This document shows, in pieces, positions 16,673 through 24,085 of a DNA stretch of 64,000 bases (position 1 is its first letter; every line of letters starts with the position of its first letter). Source of the DNA: SCN-70-22 sp046327755 (lineage in GTDB: Bacteria; Gemmatimonadota; Gemmatimonadetes; Gemmatimonadales; Gemmatimonadaceae); NCBI GenBank assembly GCA_046327755.1, contig JAXLXW010000006.1, forward strand, positions 124,001-188,000, in the 5' to 3' direction. The notes beneath the pieces were generated by a model. It was not told the origin of the DNA and searched no databases. It worked only from the letters and a program-made list of their open reading frames with translations. The position numbers and the translations under genes were made by a program.

Positions 16673-19167
16673 CCCCGAATACCGCCTCTCGCCTCCAGGG
16701 CATCCGCATAGGTCGCCATTGTCTCGTCGGCGAGGAGCTGCTCGCCTCCCGTGCGCCCGTCGATGGTCGGGACGCGTCGCCGGGCGGCGACGGCGAGCGC
16801 GAACGACAGCATCGAGTCGCTGGCCAGTTCGTCGATCGCGTCGGCGATGGTTGCCGGGTCTTCCTGCACCACCAGCGCGCTCGCGCGATGCTCGAGCGGC
16901 AGTTGCGAGACGGCGCCGCCCAGGATGAGCGGGACGCCGTTGGCGACGACGTAGGCGCCAATGAGCGCGGCGCACGGGACGCGCGGGGAGAGGAAGACGA
17001 TGTCGGCGGTTGCCAGCGCGTCGCGCGAGATCCCGGCCAGGTGGGTCGCCGTCGTGGCCCGGCTCGCGGCTGGCGGAGGTTCGATCACGAGGGCGTTGAG
17101 CGTGTGTTGGTGCGCCCGGCTGCGGGCCAGCGCATCCTCGACGCGGGCGCGCTCCTCGGCGTCGCCCACCAGCGCCACCAGCCGCACCTCCTCTTCCGCG
17201 TCGCGCGGGGCCTGCAGTGCGTGCGGGGCGGCGGCGGGAAGCGTGAGCGCCGGCTCGTTTCCGCTGGAGAGCGCCAGCACGGGGGTGTGGAGCACCCCGC
17301 CGAGGAGGCGCGCCGTTTCCGGGTGTGTCGACGTGAGGACGACGGTGCCCTGTGCGCCTTCCAGGTCTGCCGCGTTAGGCGTCGGCGCATCGAGCCACGC
17401 GTCCGGCCCTGCATGCTCCGTGTAGACCACCGGGATGCCGACCGCGCGCCCCCACGTGCCGACGGCGGCGAGCCCCAGGCGCCAGCCGTGCACGTGCACC
17501 ACGCTCGGGCGCCCTTCGCGCACGCGCTCCGCGAGCATGGCCATGAGATTGAGCCCTGCGTTGACCGCCGCGCTCCGAATCCCGCCGCGCCGGCGGTTGC
17601 GCAGCGACCAGCGCACGCGATCCATCGCCGCGCGCGCCACGGCACGCCCGCGCGCCAACGGCGACCCCACGCGCACGTCGACTCCGGCTGCTTCCAGTTC
17701 GGTCACGAGCCGGCGCGAGGGGGCGCGCACGGACGAGGCGAGGACCGTCACCGACACTTTGCGGCTGGCGAGTTGCAGCGCCAGCGTCCGCATGTGGTCG
17801 ATCATCGCCCCTTCGCCATGCAGGCTCCAGGTCACGAGGCAGACCGAGCGCACCCGCTCGGCGGCCCCGTCGAAGGCGGGCTCGGCGAGGGGGGCGCGAT
17901 GCGCGCGGCGCGCGGCGGCGCGGTAGAGCTCCACCGATTCGGCGAAAACGTCGTCCGCGCTCCAGCCGCCGTCCTGCCAGGCCTGACGCGCCGTGTTCCC
18001 CAGGCGCGCGACGAGCGCGCGGTCATTCGACAGCTGCAACAACGCGTCGGCCAGCTGGTCCGGACGCTCGGGATCGACGAGGAGCCCCGTCTCGCCGTCG
18101 CGTACCACCTCGGCGTTGCCCCCGCTCCGTGTTGCGACGACGGCCCGTCCGCACGCCATGGCCTCGACCAATGCCACGGGGAGCCCCTCGCCGCGCGACG
18201 GGAGGACGACGACGTCGGCATCGCGCATGAGCGTGCTCACCCACGCCGGGGCGACGGCACCCATGAAGTGGATGTCCCTGAGCCCCAGGGCGTACGCGAG
18301 CTCGCCGAGGCGCTGCCGCTCCGGGCCGTCACCGGCAATCGTAAGTTGGAGGTCGGCGCCGGCGCCCCGGGCGCGCGCCACGGCGTGCAGGAGGACGTCG
18401 ATCCCCTTGTACGGCTTGAGGCGTGCTGCGCACAGGAGGTGCAGCGGACCGTCGCAGGCCGGCGTTCGCACCGGTCCTGCATCCTCCACGACGTGCCGCA
18501 CGACCGCGACCGGGACATCGTCGCCCAAGGTGGCGTGCAGGCTGTCGCGCGAGCGCTCGGAGACGCAAGCAATCACCCCCGCGTGCTCGCGCACGACCGC
18601 TACCGAGGCGGCGTCGCGCGGCCCCCCCCACTCATCGAGCGTCACGTGCTCGGTGTACACCGTGGGGATTCCGCGCGCGGTGGCCCATTGCAGCACCCAC
18701 CACTGCCCAAGGCGCGAGCCGTGCACGTGCACCACCTCGGGGCGCGCGGCGTCGGCGGCGGCATCGAGCCGGGCGAACAGGTCCTGCGTGACCGGGTGAT
18801 AGCGGCGCTGCGCAAGCACCGCCTCAACCTCCGGCGGCGTGGGACGCGCACCGGATGGGAGCCGTTCGCCAAACGACCGAAGCCCGGACATCACGCGCGC
18901 GGCGCCGGACCAGACCGGTGCCAGCGGGAGCTGCCCCACCGCGTTTGCGGCTCCGGCGGCCAACCCCGCCCCGCTCACCGCGATCCCGGCGTCGCGCAGC
19001 CGGCGCACATACGCGTTGGCACCGGATACGGGAACTTCGGAGAAGACCAGCACCTCGGTGCCGCGGCGTGCGAAGGCGAGCGACAGCTCCGTGAGGTGGT
19101 GCTCCAGCCCCCCGAACTGGTCGAACCCCCACACCACCTGGAAGATGCGAGACGGAAAGCGCGGCAT
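16669..19167 (-). CDS. Double GT4 glycosyltransferase (two GT-B domains, second degenerate)
   Basis: 832 residues from ATG 19167, which shares one base with the stop of the GT25 gene (TGATG). Residues 1-400 are a complete GT4 enzyme: IFQVVWGFDQFGGLEHHL, VVHVHGSRLGQWW, YTEHVTLDEWGG, RLKPYKGIDVLL and the donor site SRGEGLPVALVEAMACG with both glutamates of the E-x7-E motif. Residues about 425-832 repeat the fold (VVHVHGWRLGL, YTEHAGPDAW), but the donor site reads SPRVPCAALIGAYVVANG, lacking both glutamates. The second half may therefore be a pseudo-enzyme used for binding or scaffolding. Confidence 0.85.
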   Translation of the reverse strand: MPRFPSRIFQVVWGFDQFGGLEHHLTELSLAFARRGTEVLVFSEVPVSGANAYVRRLRDAGIAVSGAGLAAGAANAVGQLPLAPVWSGAARVMSGLRSFGERLPSGARPTPPEVEAVLAQRRYHPVTQDLFARLDAAADAARPEVVHVHGSRLGQWWVLQWATARGIPTVYTEHVTLDEWGGPRDAASVAVVREHAGVIACVSERSRDSLHATLGDDVPVAVVRHVVEDAGPVRTPACDGPLHLLCAARLKPYKGIDVLLHAVARARGAGADLQLTIAGDGPERQRLGELAYALGLRDIHFMGAVAPAWVSTLMRDADVVVLPSRGEGLPVALVEAMACGRAVVATRSGGNAEVVRDGETGLLVDPERPDQLADALLQLSNDRALVARLGNTARQAWQDGGWSADDVFAESVELYRAAARRAHRAPLAEPAFDGAAERVRSVCLVTWSLHGEGAMIDHMRTLALQLASRKVSVTVLASSVRAPSRRLVTELEAAGVDVRVGSPLARGRAVARAAMDRVRWSLRNRRRGGIRSAAVNAGLNLMAMLAERVREGRPSVVHVHGWRLGLAAVGTWGRAVGIPVVYTEHAGPDAWLDAPTPNAADLEGAQGTVVLTSTHPETARLLGGVLHTPVLALSSGNEPALTLPAAAPHALQAPRDAEEEVRLVALVGDAEERARVEDALARSRAHQHTLNALVIEPPPAASRATTATHLAGISRDALATADIVFLSPRVPCAALIGAYVVANGVPLILGGAVSQLPLEHRASALVVQEDPATIADAIDELASDSMLSFALAVAARRRVPTIDGRTGGEQLLADETMATYADALEARGGIRG

Positions 19168-19994
19168 CAGGAGGTGCGCTCCCGTCGCCCCAGGAGACGA
19201 CCGAGGGTGCGCGTGCCGGCCTGCCACACGCGCGCCGCCAGCGGCTGGGGCGTCTCCGGAACCGACTCGCCCAGATGCGCGAGGTGCGTGACCGGCCAGT
19301 ACTCAGGCGGGCGATTGACCCCGTTCTCCACCCACTCCTTGGAGGGGTTGTTCAGGTTGATCACCGACGGCTGGACGCCGGGGTCGATCAGGAGCGGGGA
19401 GGCGGCGAAGGCCTTGATGGCGCGCGACTTCACCACGTCCATGTAGACGCGATCGACCGCGTTGCTCACCGGGACCAGCGCCCGGTGGAATGTTGCGGCT
19501 CCCGAGGCGCTCAACGCGTACGCCGCCCCGCCCTGCGGCACCCACGGCACCACGGTGCGCGGCGAGAGGCGCCGCACGCGGTGCTCGATGTCGAAGCAGC
19601 GGTAGAGGTACCAGGCCTCCCAGTCTCGCGGGAGGTCACGGTAGGCCGCCTGAAAGCGCCCGCGCCACGTCGCTGGGTCGCCCGACAGCTCGACGTCGTC
19701 CTCGAGGACGAGCGCCGAACGCCATCCCCGGTCCAGGATGTCCTGCAACACCAACGCATGACTCACGGCACATCCAATCTCCCCCTCGAAGCACCCCGCG
19801 GAGAACCGCGAGAGGTCGGTCGACAACACCCCTCGCCGTTGCAGCGCTTCCATCCCCTCGGCGCCAAGCGCCCGGCCGTCCACCGCCGAAAAACGGATGA
19901 CGTTCGGGAGCCCCGCCAACGCCGTGATCCGCTGGGCGTGCGCCCAGCGATCCACCGAACGGTCCAGATTGATTACATACGTCGCGTCAAACAT
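19167..19994 (-). CDS. GT25 family glycosyltransferase (LPS-type)
   Basis: 275 residues starting MFDATYVINLDRSVDRW, the standard GT25 opening. GCAVSHALVL and LVLEDDVEL carry the conserved histidine and acidic metal/donor residues. Family members add galactose or other hexoses to lipooligosaccharide, so this likely adds a branch or core residue to the polymer of this locus. Three bases separate it from the upstream GT4 stop, and it overlaps the downstream start by one base. No membrane helix or signal peptide. Confidence 0.88.
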   Translation of the reverse strand: MFDATYVINLDRSVDRWAHAQRITALAGLPNVIRFSAVDGRALGAEGMEALQRRGVLSTDLSRFSAGCFEGEIGCAVSHALVLQDILDRGWRSALVLEDDVELSGDPATWRGRFQAAYRDLPRDWEAWYLYRCFDIEHRVRRLSPRTVVPWVPQGGAAYALSASGAATFHRALVPVSNAVDRVYMDVVKSRAIKAFAASPLLIDPGVQPSVINLNNPSKEWVENGVNRPPEYWPVTHLAHLGESVPETPQPLAARVWQAGTRTLGRLLGRRERTS

Positions 19995-19997
19995 GCG

Positions 19998-21224
19998 TCA
20001 GCTGCGCAGCGATGGGATGGAACGGACATCGCTGGCGGCCACCGCAAGCTCCTCGAAGATCGCCAGCTGCCGCTCGGCGATGTCGTCCCAGTCGTACGAC
20101 CGCTCGACGAGCGCGCGCGCCGTGCGGGCGATGGCGCGGCGACGCTCCGCGTCCCGGACCAAACCGCCAATGGCATCCGCCATCGCGCTCGCCGAATCGG
20201 CCAACACGATATCGGTACCGTCTGACACCTCGAGCCCCTCGGCGCCCAAGGTCGTCGATACCACGACGCGCCCGAGGGCCATCGACTCCAGGATCTTGAG
20301 CCGCGTCCCGCCACCAGCTCGCAGCGGCACCACGGCGAGGCTCGCGCGCGAGTAGTACGGCACGACGTCCGGGACCTCCCCCATCACGAAAACGCCGGGG
20401 GCAGCCAGCGCCAGCACGTCCGCCGGGGGGAACTTCCCCACGATCCACACCTCGAGATCCGGGATCGTGGCGCGAAGGCGCGGCAGGATCTCGCGCACGA
20501 GCCAGATGGCGGCGTCCGCACACGGTCGGTAGGCCATCGATCCGACGAAGAGGATCGACGGACGCCCCCCGTGCTCGGGGAGCGGCTGCAGCGCGCGGGT
20601 GTCGACGCCATTGGGGACGACATCGATGGGGAGCGCGGCGTCACGCGCCAGGAGGGTGCGCCGATCGTCCTCGGACACCGCGATGATGCGATCGAACTCG
20701 CGCGCGATGCGCGGCTCGTAGTGCCACATCCAGCGCGCGTTCCACCGCTTCATGGCGCGCCGGCTGGCCGATGGCTCGATGGCGGCGATGCGGAGGTCCT
20801 GGGCGAAATGCACGTTGTGCAGCGTCAGGACCTTGAGCGGTCGCCGTCCCGGGGCGATGGAGCGGAGGTACGGGGTGAGGATCGTCTCCTCGACGTGCAG
20901 GAGGTCGTACTCCCCACGCTGCACGAGCTGGTGCAACGCGGGGGACTGATACTGCGCGGTCTCCGGGGGAATGCCGCGAAGCGCCTGGCGAATGCCCGGG
21001 AGCGCATGTCGGCGCAACGACCCGGGGCGGACCAAGCCCCCGATTGTCCGGATCCCCATGCCCGTCAGCGCGTCCGCGCTCTCCTGGTCCCGTTCGTCCC
21101 AGAAATGACAGCCCAACGTCACGTCGTGACGCCGGGCGACTCTCGAGAGGAGGTTGAGGATTCGCAGGTGAATGCCGCCACGCGCCGGATACGGCGTGAT
21201 GTTGGCGAGCGACAGGATGCGCAT
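19998..21224 (-). CDS. GT4 family glycosyltransferase, first gene of the polysaccharide operon
   Basis: 408 residues with a GT-B fold: MRILSLANITPYPARGGIHLR, LLHVEETILTPYL, HNVHFAQDLR, VVPNGVDT, ILFVGSMAYRPCADAAIW and the donor-site helix GGGTRLKILESMALGR. This set resembles the GT4 sugar transferases of exopolysaccharide loci. It is the first gene of an eight-gene minus-strand run to 10988. A near-consensus CRP/FNR-type operator lies 28-43 bases upstream of its ATG, suggesting transcriptional control of the whole run. Confidence 0.87.
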   Translation of the reverse strand: MRILSLANITPYPARGGIHLRILNLLSRVARRHDVTLGCHFWDERDQESADALTGMGIRTIGGLVRPGSLRRHALPGIRQALRGIPPETAQYQSPALHQLVQRGEYDLLHVEETILTPYLRSIAPGRRPLKVLTLHNVHFAQDLRIAAIEPSASRRAMKRWNARWMWHYEPRIAREFDRIIAVSEDDRRTLLARDAALPIDVVPNGVDTRALQPLPEHGGRPSILFVGSMAYRPCADAAIWLVREILPRLRATIPDLEVWIVGKFPPADVLALAAPGVFVMGEVPDVVPYYSRASLAVVPLRAGGGTRLKILESMALGRVVVSTTLGAEGLEVSDGTDIVLADSASAMADAIGGLVRDAERRRAIARTARALVERSYDWDDIAERQLAIFEELAVAASDVRSIPSLRS

Positions 21225-21251
21225 GAGCCCGTCCAGTCGCAGTTCCCGTGC

Positions 21252-21267
21252 CGTGATCTAGATCACA
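21252..21267. promoter_or_regulatory. CRP/FNR-family operator upstream of polysaccharide operon
   Basis: CGTGATCTAGATCACA contains a perfect 14-base palindrome (21253-21266) and differs at one outer base from the ideal CRP site TGTGA-N6-TCACA. It sits 28-43 bases upstream of the first GT4 start codon, so it overlaps or adjoins the probable promoter. Binding by a CRP/FNR-type regulator is inferred; no such regulator gene is in the window. Confidence 0.7.
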
Positions 21268-21506
21268 AACAACATGCGAAACGGACCGTCTGCCATCGGG
21301 ATTTCGGGGGGTACCGCAGGGGGAGAACTCTCGAATTCGCACCCTGACACGTGCTGCGCCCCTGCGGCCGCAAGCGAATAGCAGCTGTACTGAGTCCGGA
21401 TTCCGGATGCGAGACAGGCGAAGTGCCGAAAGGCCGCGACAATCCGCCAGCTGCGACTGAGACAAACGTTGCGCGGTAGCGACAGGGGGCGGCGATATGG
21501 GCTGTG

Positions 21507-21527
21507 GAGACGGCGCCTCGCCGTCTC
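21507..21527 (-). terminator. Hairpin directly after the universal stress gene
   Basis: GAGACGGCG and CGCCGTCTC form a perfect 9-bp stem with a 3-base loop, starting one base past the stop codon of the universal stress protein gene on the minus strand. No T-run follows, so it may be a pause or 3'-end stabiliser rather than a full intrinsic terminator. Confidence 0.5.
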
Positions 21528-21528
21528 G

Positions 21529-22473
21529 TCACATGCCGCCAGAAGCAACTCCTTCGATCGTCCCAGCACCGGTGCTGGCGTGCGGCACGACAGCGACGCT
21601 CATGGGAGCGTGGTGCAGCACTCCGCGCGAAATCGAGGCGTTCCACAGGCGCTCGAAGCCGTGCCGCTGGTGCGAGCCGACGACGAGCAGGTCGGCGTGT
21701 TCGCGCCGCGACCAGTCGACCAGCGCGCGATCGACTCGTCCCATGTTGGGCTCCAGTTGCAACGAAACGGCGCGCTCGGGGAGGACGTCGCGGGATCGGC
21801 GCGCCATGTCGCTCGTGAGGGCGTCGAGGGTCGCCGGAAGGAGCTCCAGGCCCGCCCCTTCGCCGGCCGCGCCATGGCGCTCATTCTCGAAGGCGGGGTG
21901 CACGATCCAGCACGCCGAGAGTCGGACGTCGCCGAGCGAGGCGAGCCATCCCGCCCAGGCGAGTGCATCGCGTGCCGAGGCGCCGGCGTCGAAGGCAACG
22001 GCGACGCGCAGCGGGGCGCGGCGCGCGTTCCACTCGCGCCAGGGGGCGCCGTCGCGCACGACGATCACGGGGCGCGGCGACGCCATGCTGACGCGCTCGG
22101 CCACGCTCCCCAGGAGGAGACGCTCCAGCGCGGAGTGTCCCAGCGCCCCGAGGACGAGGAGTGCGACGTCCGGGTGCCGGGCGCGCTGGAGGAGGGCCTC
22201 GTCGGCGCCGCGCGCGTCGAGCGAACCGTCAGCCGCAATGCCGCGCTCCTGCGCGGCCCGGACGGCGTGCGCGAGCTGTTCGCCCAGTTGTGCGTGGCGC
22301 GTCGTGGCATCGCGCAGCCCGTGCGACGTGTCGGGGAGCGCCGCCAGCTGCAGGTGGTGCCCTTCGGCGTGCACCAGCGACAATGCACACGGTACGCGCT
22401 GCGCGATGGAGATCGCCGCGTCCACGGCCCCCGCGGCCGCTGGCGAGAAGTCGGTTCCACACAGGATCGACAT
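21529..22473 (-). CDS. Universal stress protein, two UspA domains
   Basis: 314 residues made of two tandem UspA-like domains. The first opens MSILCGTDFSPAAAGAVDAAI and has the LLLGSVAERVSMASPRPVIVV nucleotide-loop region (GS..ERV); the second, from about residue 160, ends with LVVGSHQRHG and SVAVVPHA. Such proteins bind ATP or other nucleotides and respond to starvation, oxidative or oxygen stress. It lies 24 bases downstream of a second double-domain Usp gene and is likely co-transcribed with it. Confidence 0.88.
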   Translation of the reverse strand: MSILCGTDFSPAAAGAVDAAISIAQRVPCALSLVHAEGHHLQLAALPDTSHGLRDATTRHAQLGEQLAHAVRAAQERGIAADGSLDARGADEALLQRARHPDVALLVLGALGHSALERLLLGSVAERVSMASPRPVIVVRDGAPWREWNARRAPLRVAVAFDAGASARDALAWAGWLASLGDVRLSACWIVHPAFENERHGAAGEGAGLELLPATLDALTSDMARRSRDVLPERAVSLQLEPNMGRVDRALVDWSRREHADLLVVGSHQRHGFERLWNASISRGVLHHAPMSVAVVPHASTGAGTIEGVASGGM

Positions 22474-22497
22474 GAGGGGCCTCGCGGTGTCGACGCG

Positions 22498-23439
22498 TCA
22501 GCGGTGCGTGGGCATCCGGACCAGGACCGGGACGGTGGCGCCCCGGACGACCTTGTCGGCCACGCTGCCTAACAAGAGGCGTCCCGCCCCCCGTCGTGCG
22601 TGCGTGGTCATGGCGATCAGCGATGCGCCCGCCTCGTGCGCGCCGGCGAGGATCGCTTCCGCCGGGCTGGCGTGGACGGGGATCTGCACCTGCACCTCGA
22701 CGCCTCGTGCACGCAGCTGCTCGGCCACGCGGCCAAGCCGTTGCACCGCCGCGTCACGCCGCTCGTAGACGAGGTCGCCCGCGTCCTCGACCGTCGGTTC
22801 GCCCGCGCCCACGATCTCGAGCGCCGATGGCGGGGGGAGCCATCGCGGCGGGACCACGACGTGCACGAGGTGCACGCGCGCCGACGTCCCGGCGACGGCC
22901 AGCACGTCGGCGAGGATCTCCTCGCTCACCTTTCCCTCGTCGAGGGGGACGACCACGTCCGTGAACAGCGGTGCGTCGGCGGTCGGCACGACGGCGGTCT
23001 CCTCGCGCAGCAGGAGGACGGGTACGCTGGAGAGGCGGAGCACGCCGTCGGCGACACTCCCCAGCCAGGCGCGGCTCACTCCGGTGCGCCCGTGCGTCGT
23101 CATCACGATGACGTCATACTCGCCTTCGCGCGCGAAGTGCGCGATGCGCTCAGCCGCGTCGCCATAGAGCAGCGTGAGAGACGGCGCGAGATCGGGGGCG
23201 AGGGCGAGGAGCTGCTGCCGCATGGCGGCGGCGTAGCGTTCCGTCTCCGCGTAGAGGTCGTGGTCGAAGCGACGGTCGGTGACCGGCGCGCCGCTGACCT
23301 GGACCACGGCGGGCGGAGGGGTTAGAACGACGACGGCTTCGAGTCGCGCCCCCGGCGACCGGCGCGCGAGGGCAATCGCGGTGTGTAGCGCGGTCTCGGC
23401 CAGGGCCGAGCCGTCGAGTGGGACCAGAAGGGCACGCAT
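22498..23439 (-). CDS. Universal stress protein, two UspA domains
   Basis: 313 residues. The first domain begins MRALLVPLDGSALAETAL and carries VIVMTTHGRTGVSRAWLGSVADGVLR, a G-2x-G-9x-G-type ATP-binding loop; the second repeats it with IAMTTHARRGAGRLLLGSVADKVV. Both ends match UspA, so ATP binding looks possible in both halves, unlike in the downstream partner, where it is less clear. It is first of a two-gene minus-strand unit. Confidence 0.88.
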   Translation of the reverse strand: MRALLVPLDGSALAETALHTAIALARRSPGARLEAVVVLTPPPAVVQVSGAPVTDRRFDHDLYAETERYAAAMRQQLLALAPDLAPSLTLLYGDAAERIAHFAREGEYDVIVMTTHGRTGVSRAWLGSVADGVLRLSSVPVLLLREETAVVPTADAPLFTDVVVPLDEGKVSEEILADVLAVAGTSARVHLVHVVVPPRWLPPPSALEIVGAGEPTVEDAGDLVYERRDAAVQRLGRVAEQLRARGVEVQVQIPVHASPAEAILAGAHEAGASLIAMTTHARRGAGRLLLGSVADKVVRGATVPVLVRMPTHR

Positions 23440-23596
23440 GACGACTTCTCCGGTAGCGGAGCGCTGCCGTGCGGCGGGAGGGCATCGTGCCGCCCATCGC
23501 GCGGCACCGCTCTACAGATGGAGAGCGGGACCGGGAAAGACAACCGCGGGACGTGGCGCTTCGTGGGGGAATCCCCCGACACCCGCGGCGTGTGTG

Positions 23597-23652
23597 ACCG
23601 CGTCAGGCGCGGGTCACCGCGTCACGCGCGGGTCACCGCGTCAGGCGCGGTC
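23597..23652. repeat. Three 19-bp tandem repeats with internal inverted repeat at crcB 3' end
   Basis: Units starting at 23597, 23616 and 23635 read ACCGCGTCAGGCGCGGGTC with one C/G variation; the last lacks one G. Each contains ACCGCG/CGCGGT arms around a 5-base loop, and the third copy spans the crcB stop codon (23641-23643). Three stacked small hairpins may act as a 3'-end signal for crcB. Confidence 0.8.
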
Positions 23653-24027
23653 GAGGTACTCGCGTGCCAGCCAGAACCCGGCAAACGTCCCCGACAGGGC
23701 GAGAAGCGCGCTGGCCATCGCGTAGGTCGTCGCCTTGGCCACGTGTCCCGTCTCGAGGAGCACGGCTGTTTCGTAGCTGTAGGTCGAGAACGTGGTGAAG
23801 CCGCCGCAGAAGCCGACGGTCAGCAAGGCGCGCATCGCGGGGGAGAAGTCGGCCGATGCCATCGCCACGCGCATCAGGAAGCCGAGGAGGAGCGCGCCGG
23901 AGACGTTGATGACGAATGTCCCCCACGGAAAGGCACCGGGCTCACGCGACTGCAGCAGCGCGCCAAGCGCGAAGCGGGCCACGCTCCCGATCGCGCCGCC
24001 AAGGGCGACGTAGGCGACTACGCGCAT
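23641..24027 (-). CDS. crcB: Fluoride ion channel CrcB/FluC
   Basis: 128 residues with four membrane helices, the normal Fluc subunit size. Family motifs are intact: GGAIGSVARFALG, WGTFVINVSGALLLGF (the pore asparagine) and GFCGGFTTFSTYSYE (the polar track and sodium site). Fluc works as a dual-topology dimer that expels fluoride from the cytoplasm. There is one copy here, so it is probably a homodimer. It lies 58 bases after prfC on the same strand; no fluoride-riboswitch-like element is visible in that spacer. Confidence 0.93.
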   Translation of the reverse strand: MRVVAYVALGGAIGSVARFALGALLQSREPGAFPWGTFVINVSGALLLGFLMRVAMASADFSPAMRALLTVGFCGGFTTFSTYSYETAVLLETGHVAKATTYAMASALLALSGTFAGFWLAREYLDRA

Positions 24028-24085
24028 CGCCGGATGGGCGGAATTGCAGCTGCCGATGTCATGCGAGTCATCGCGGAACGTTGCA

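Larger units (their letters stand above)
21225..21528. other. 304-base intergenic region with operon promoter and hairpin
   Basis: The spacer between the universal stress gene and the polysaccharide operon holds the CRP-like palindrome at 21252-21267 and a 9-bp perfect hairpin at 21507-21527. It is relatively A/T richer than its neighbours. I see no convincing coding frame. Confidence 0.6.

Noticed and set aside
16888..19446. Large plus-strand open frame of about 850 codons opposite the double glycosyltransferase
   Set aside because: Its translation is Arg/His/Gly-rich with no motif, and the minus strand encodes a clear GT4 protein; it is a shadow created by high G+C.
23593..23608. TGTGACCGCGTCAG as a third CRP site
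   Set aside because: Spacing between half-sites is five, not six, and it is part of the 19-base tandem repeat downstream of any start.
24028..24085. Fluoride riboswitch before crcB
   Set aside because: The 58-base spacer lacks the conserved GGCGATGG-type pseudoknot core and is too short for the motif plus expression platform.
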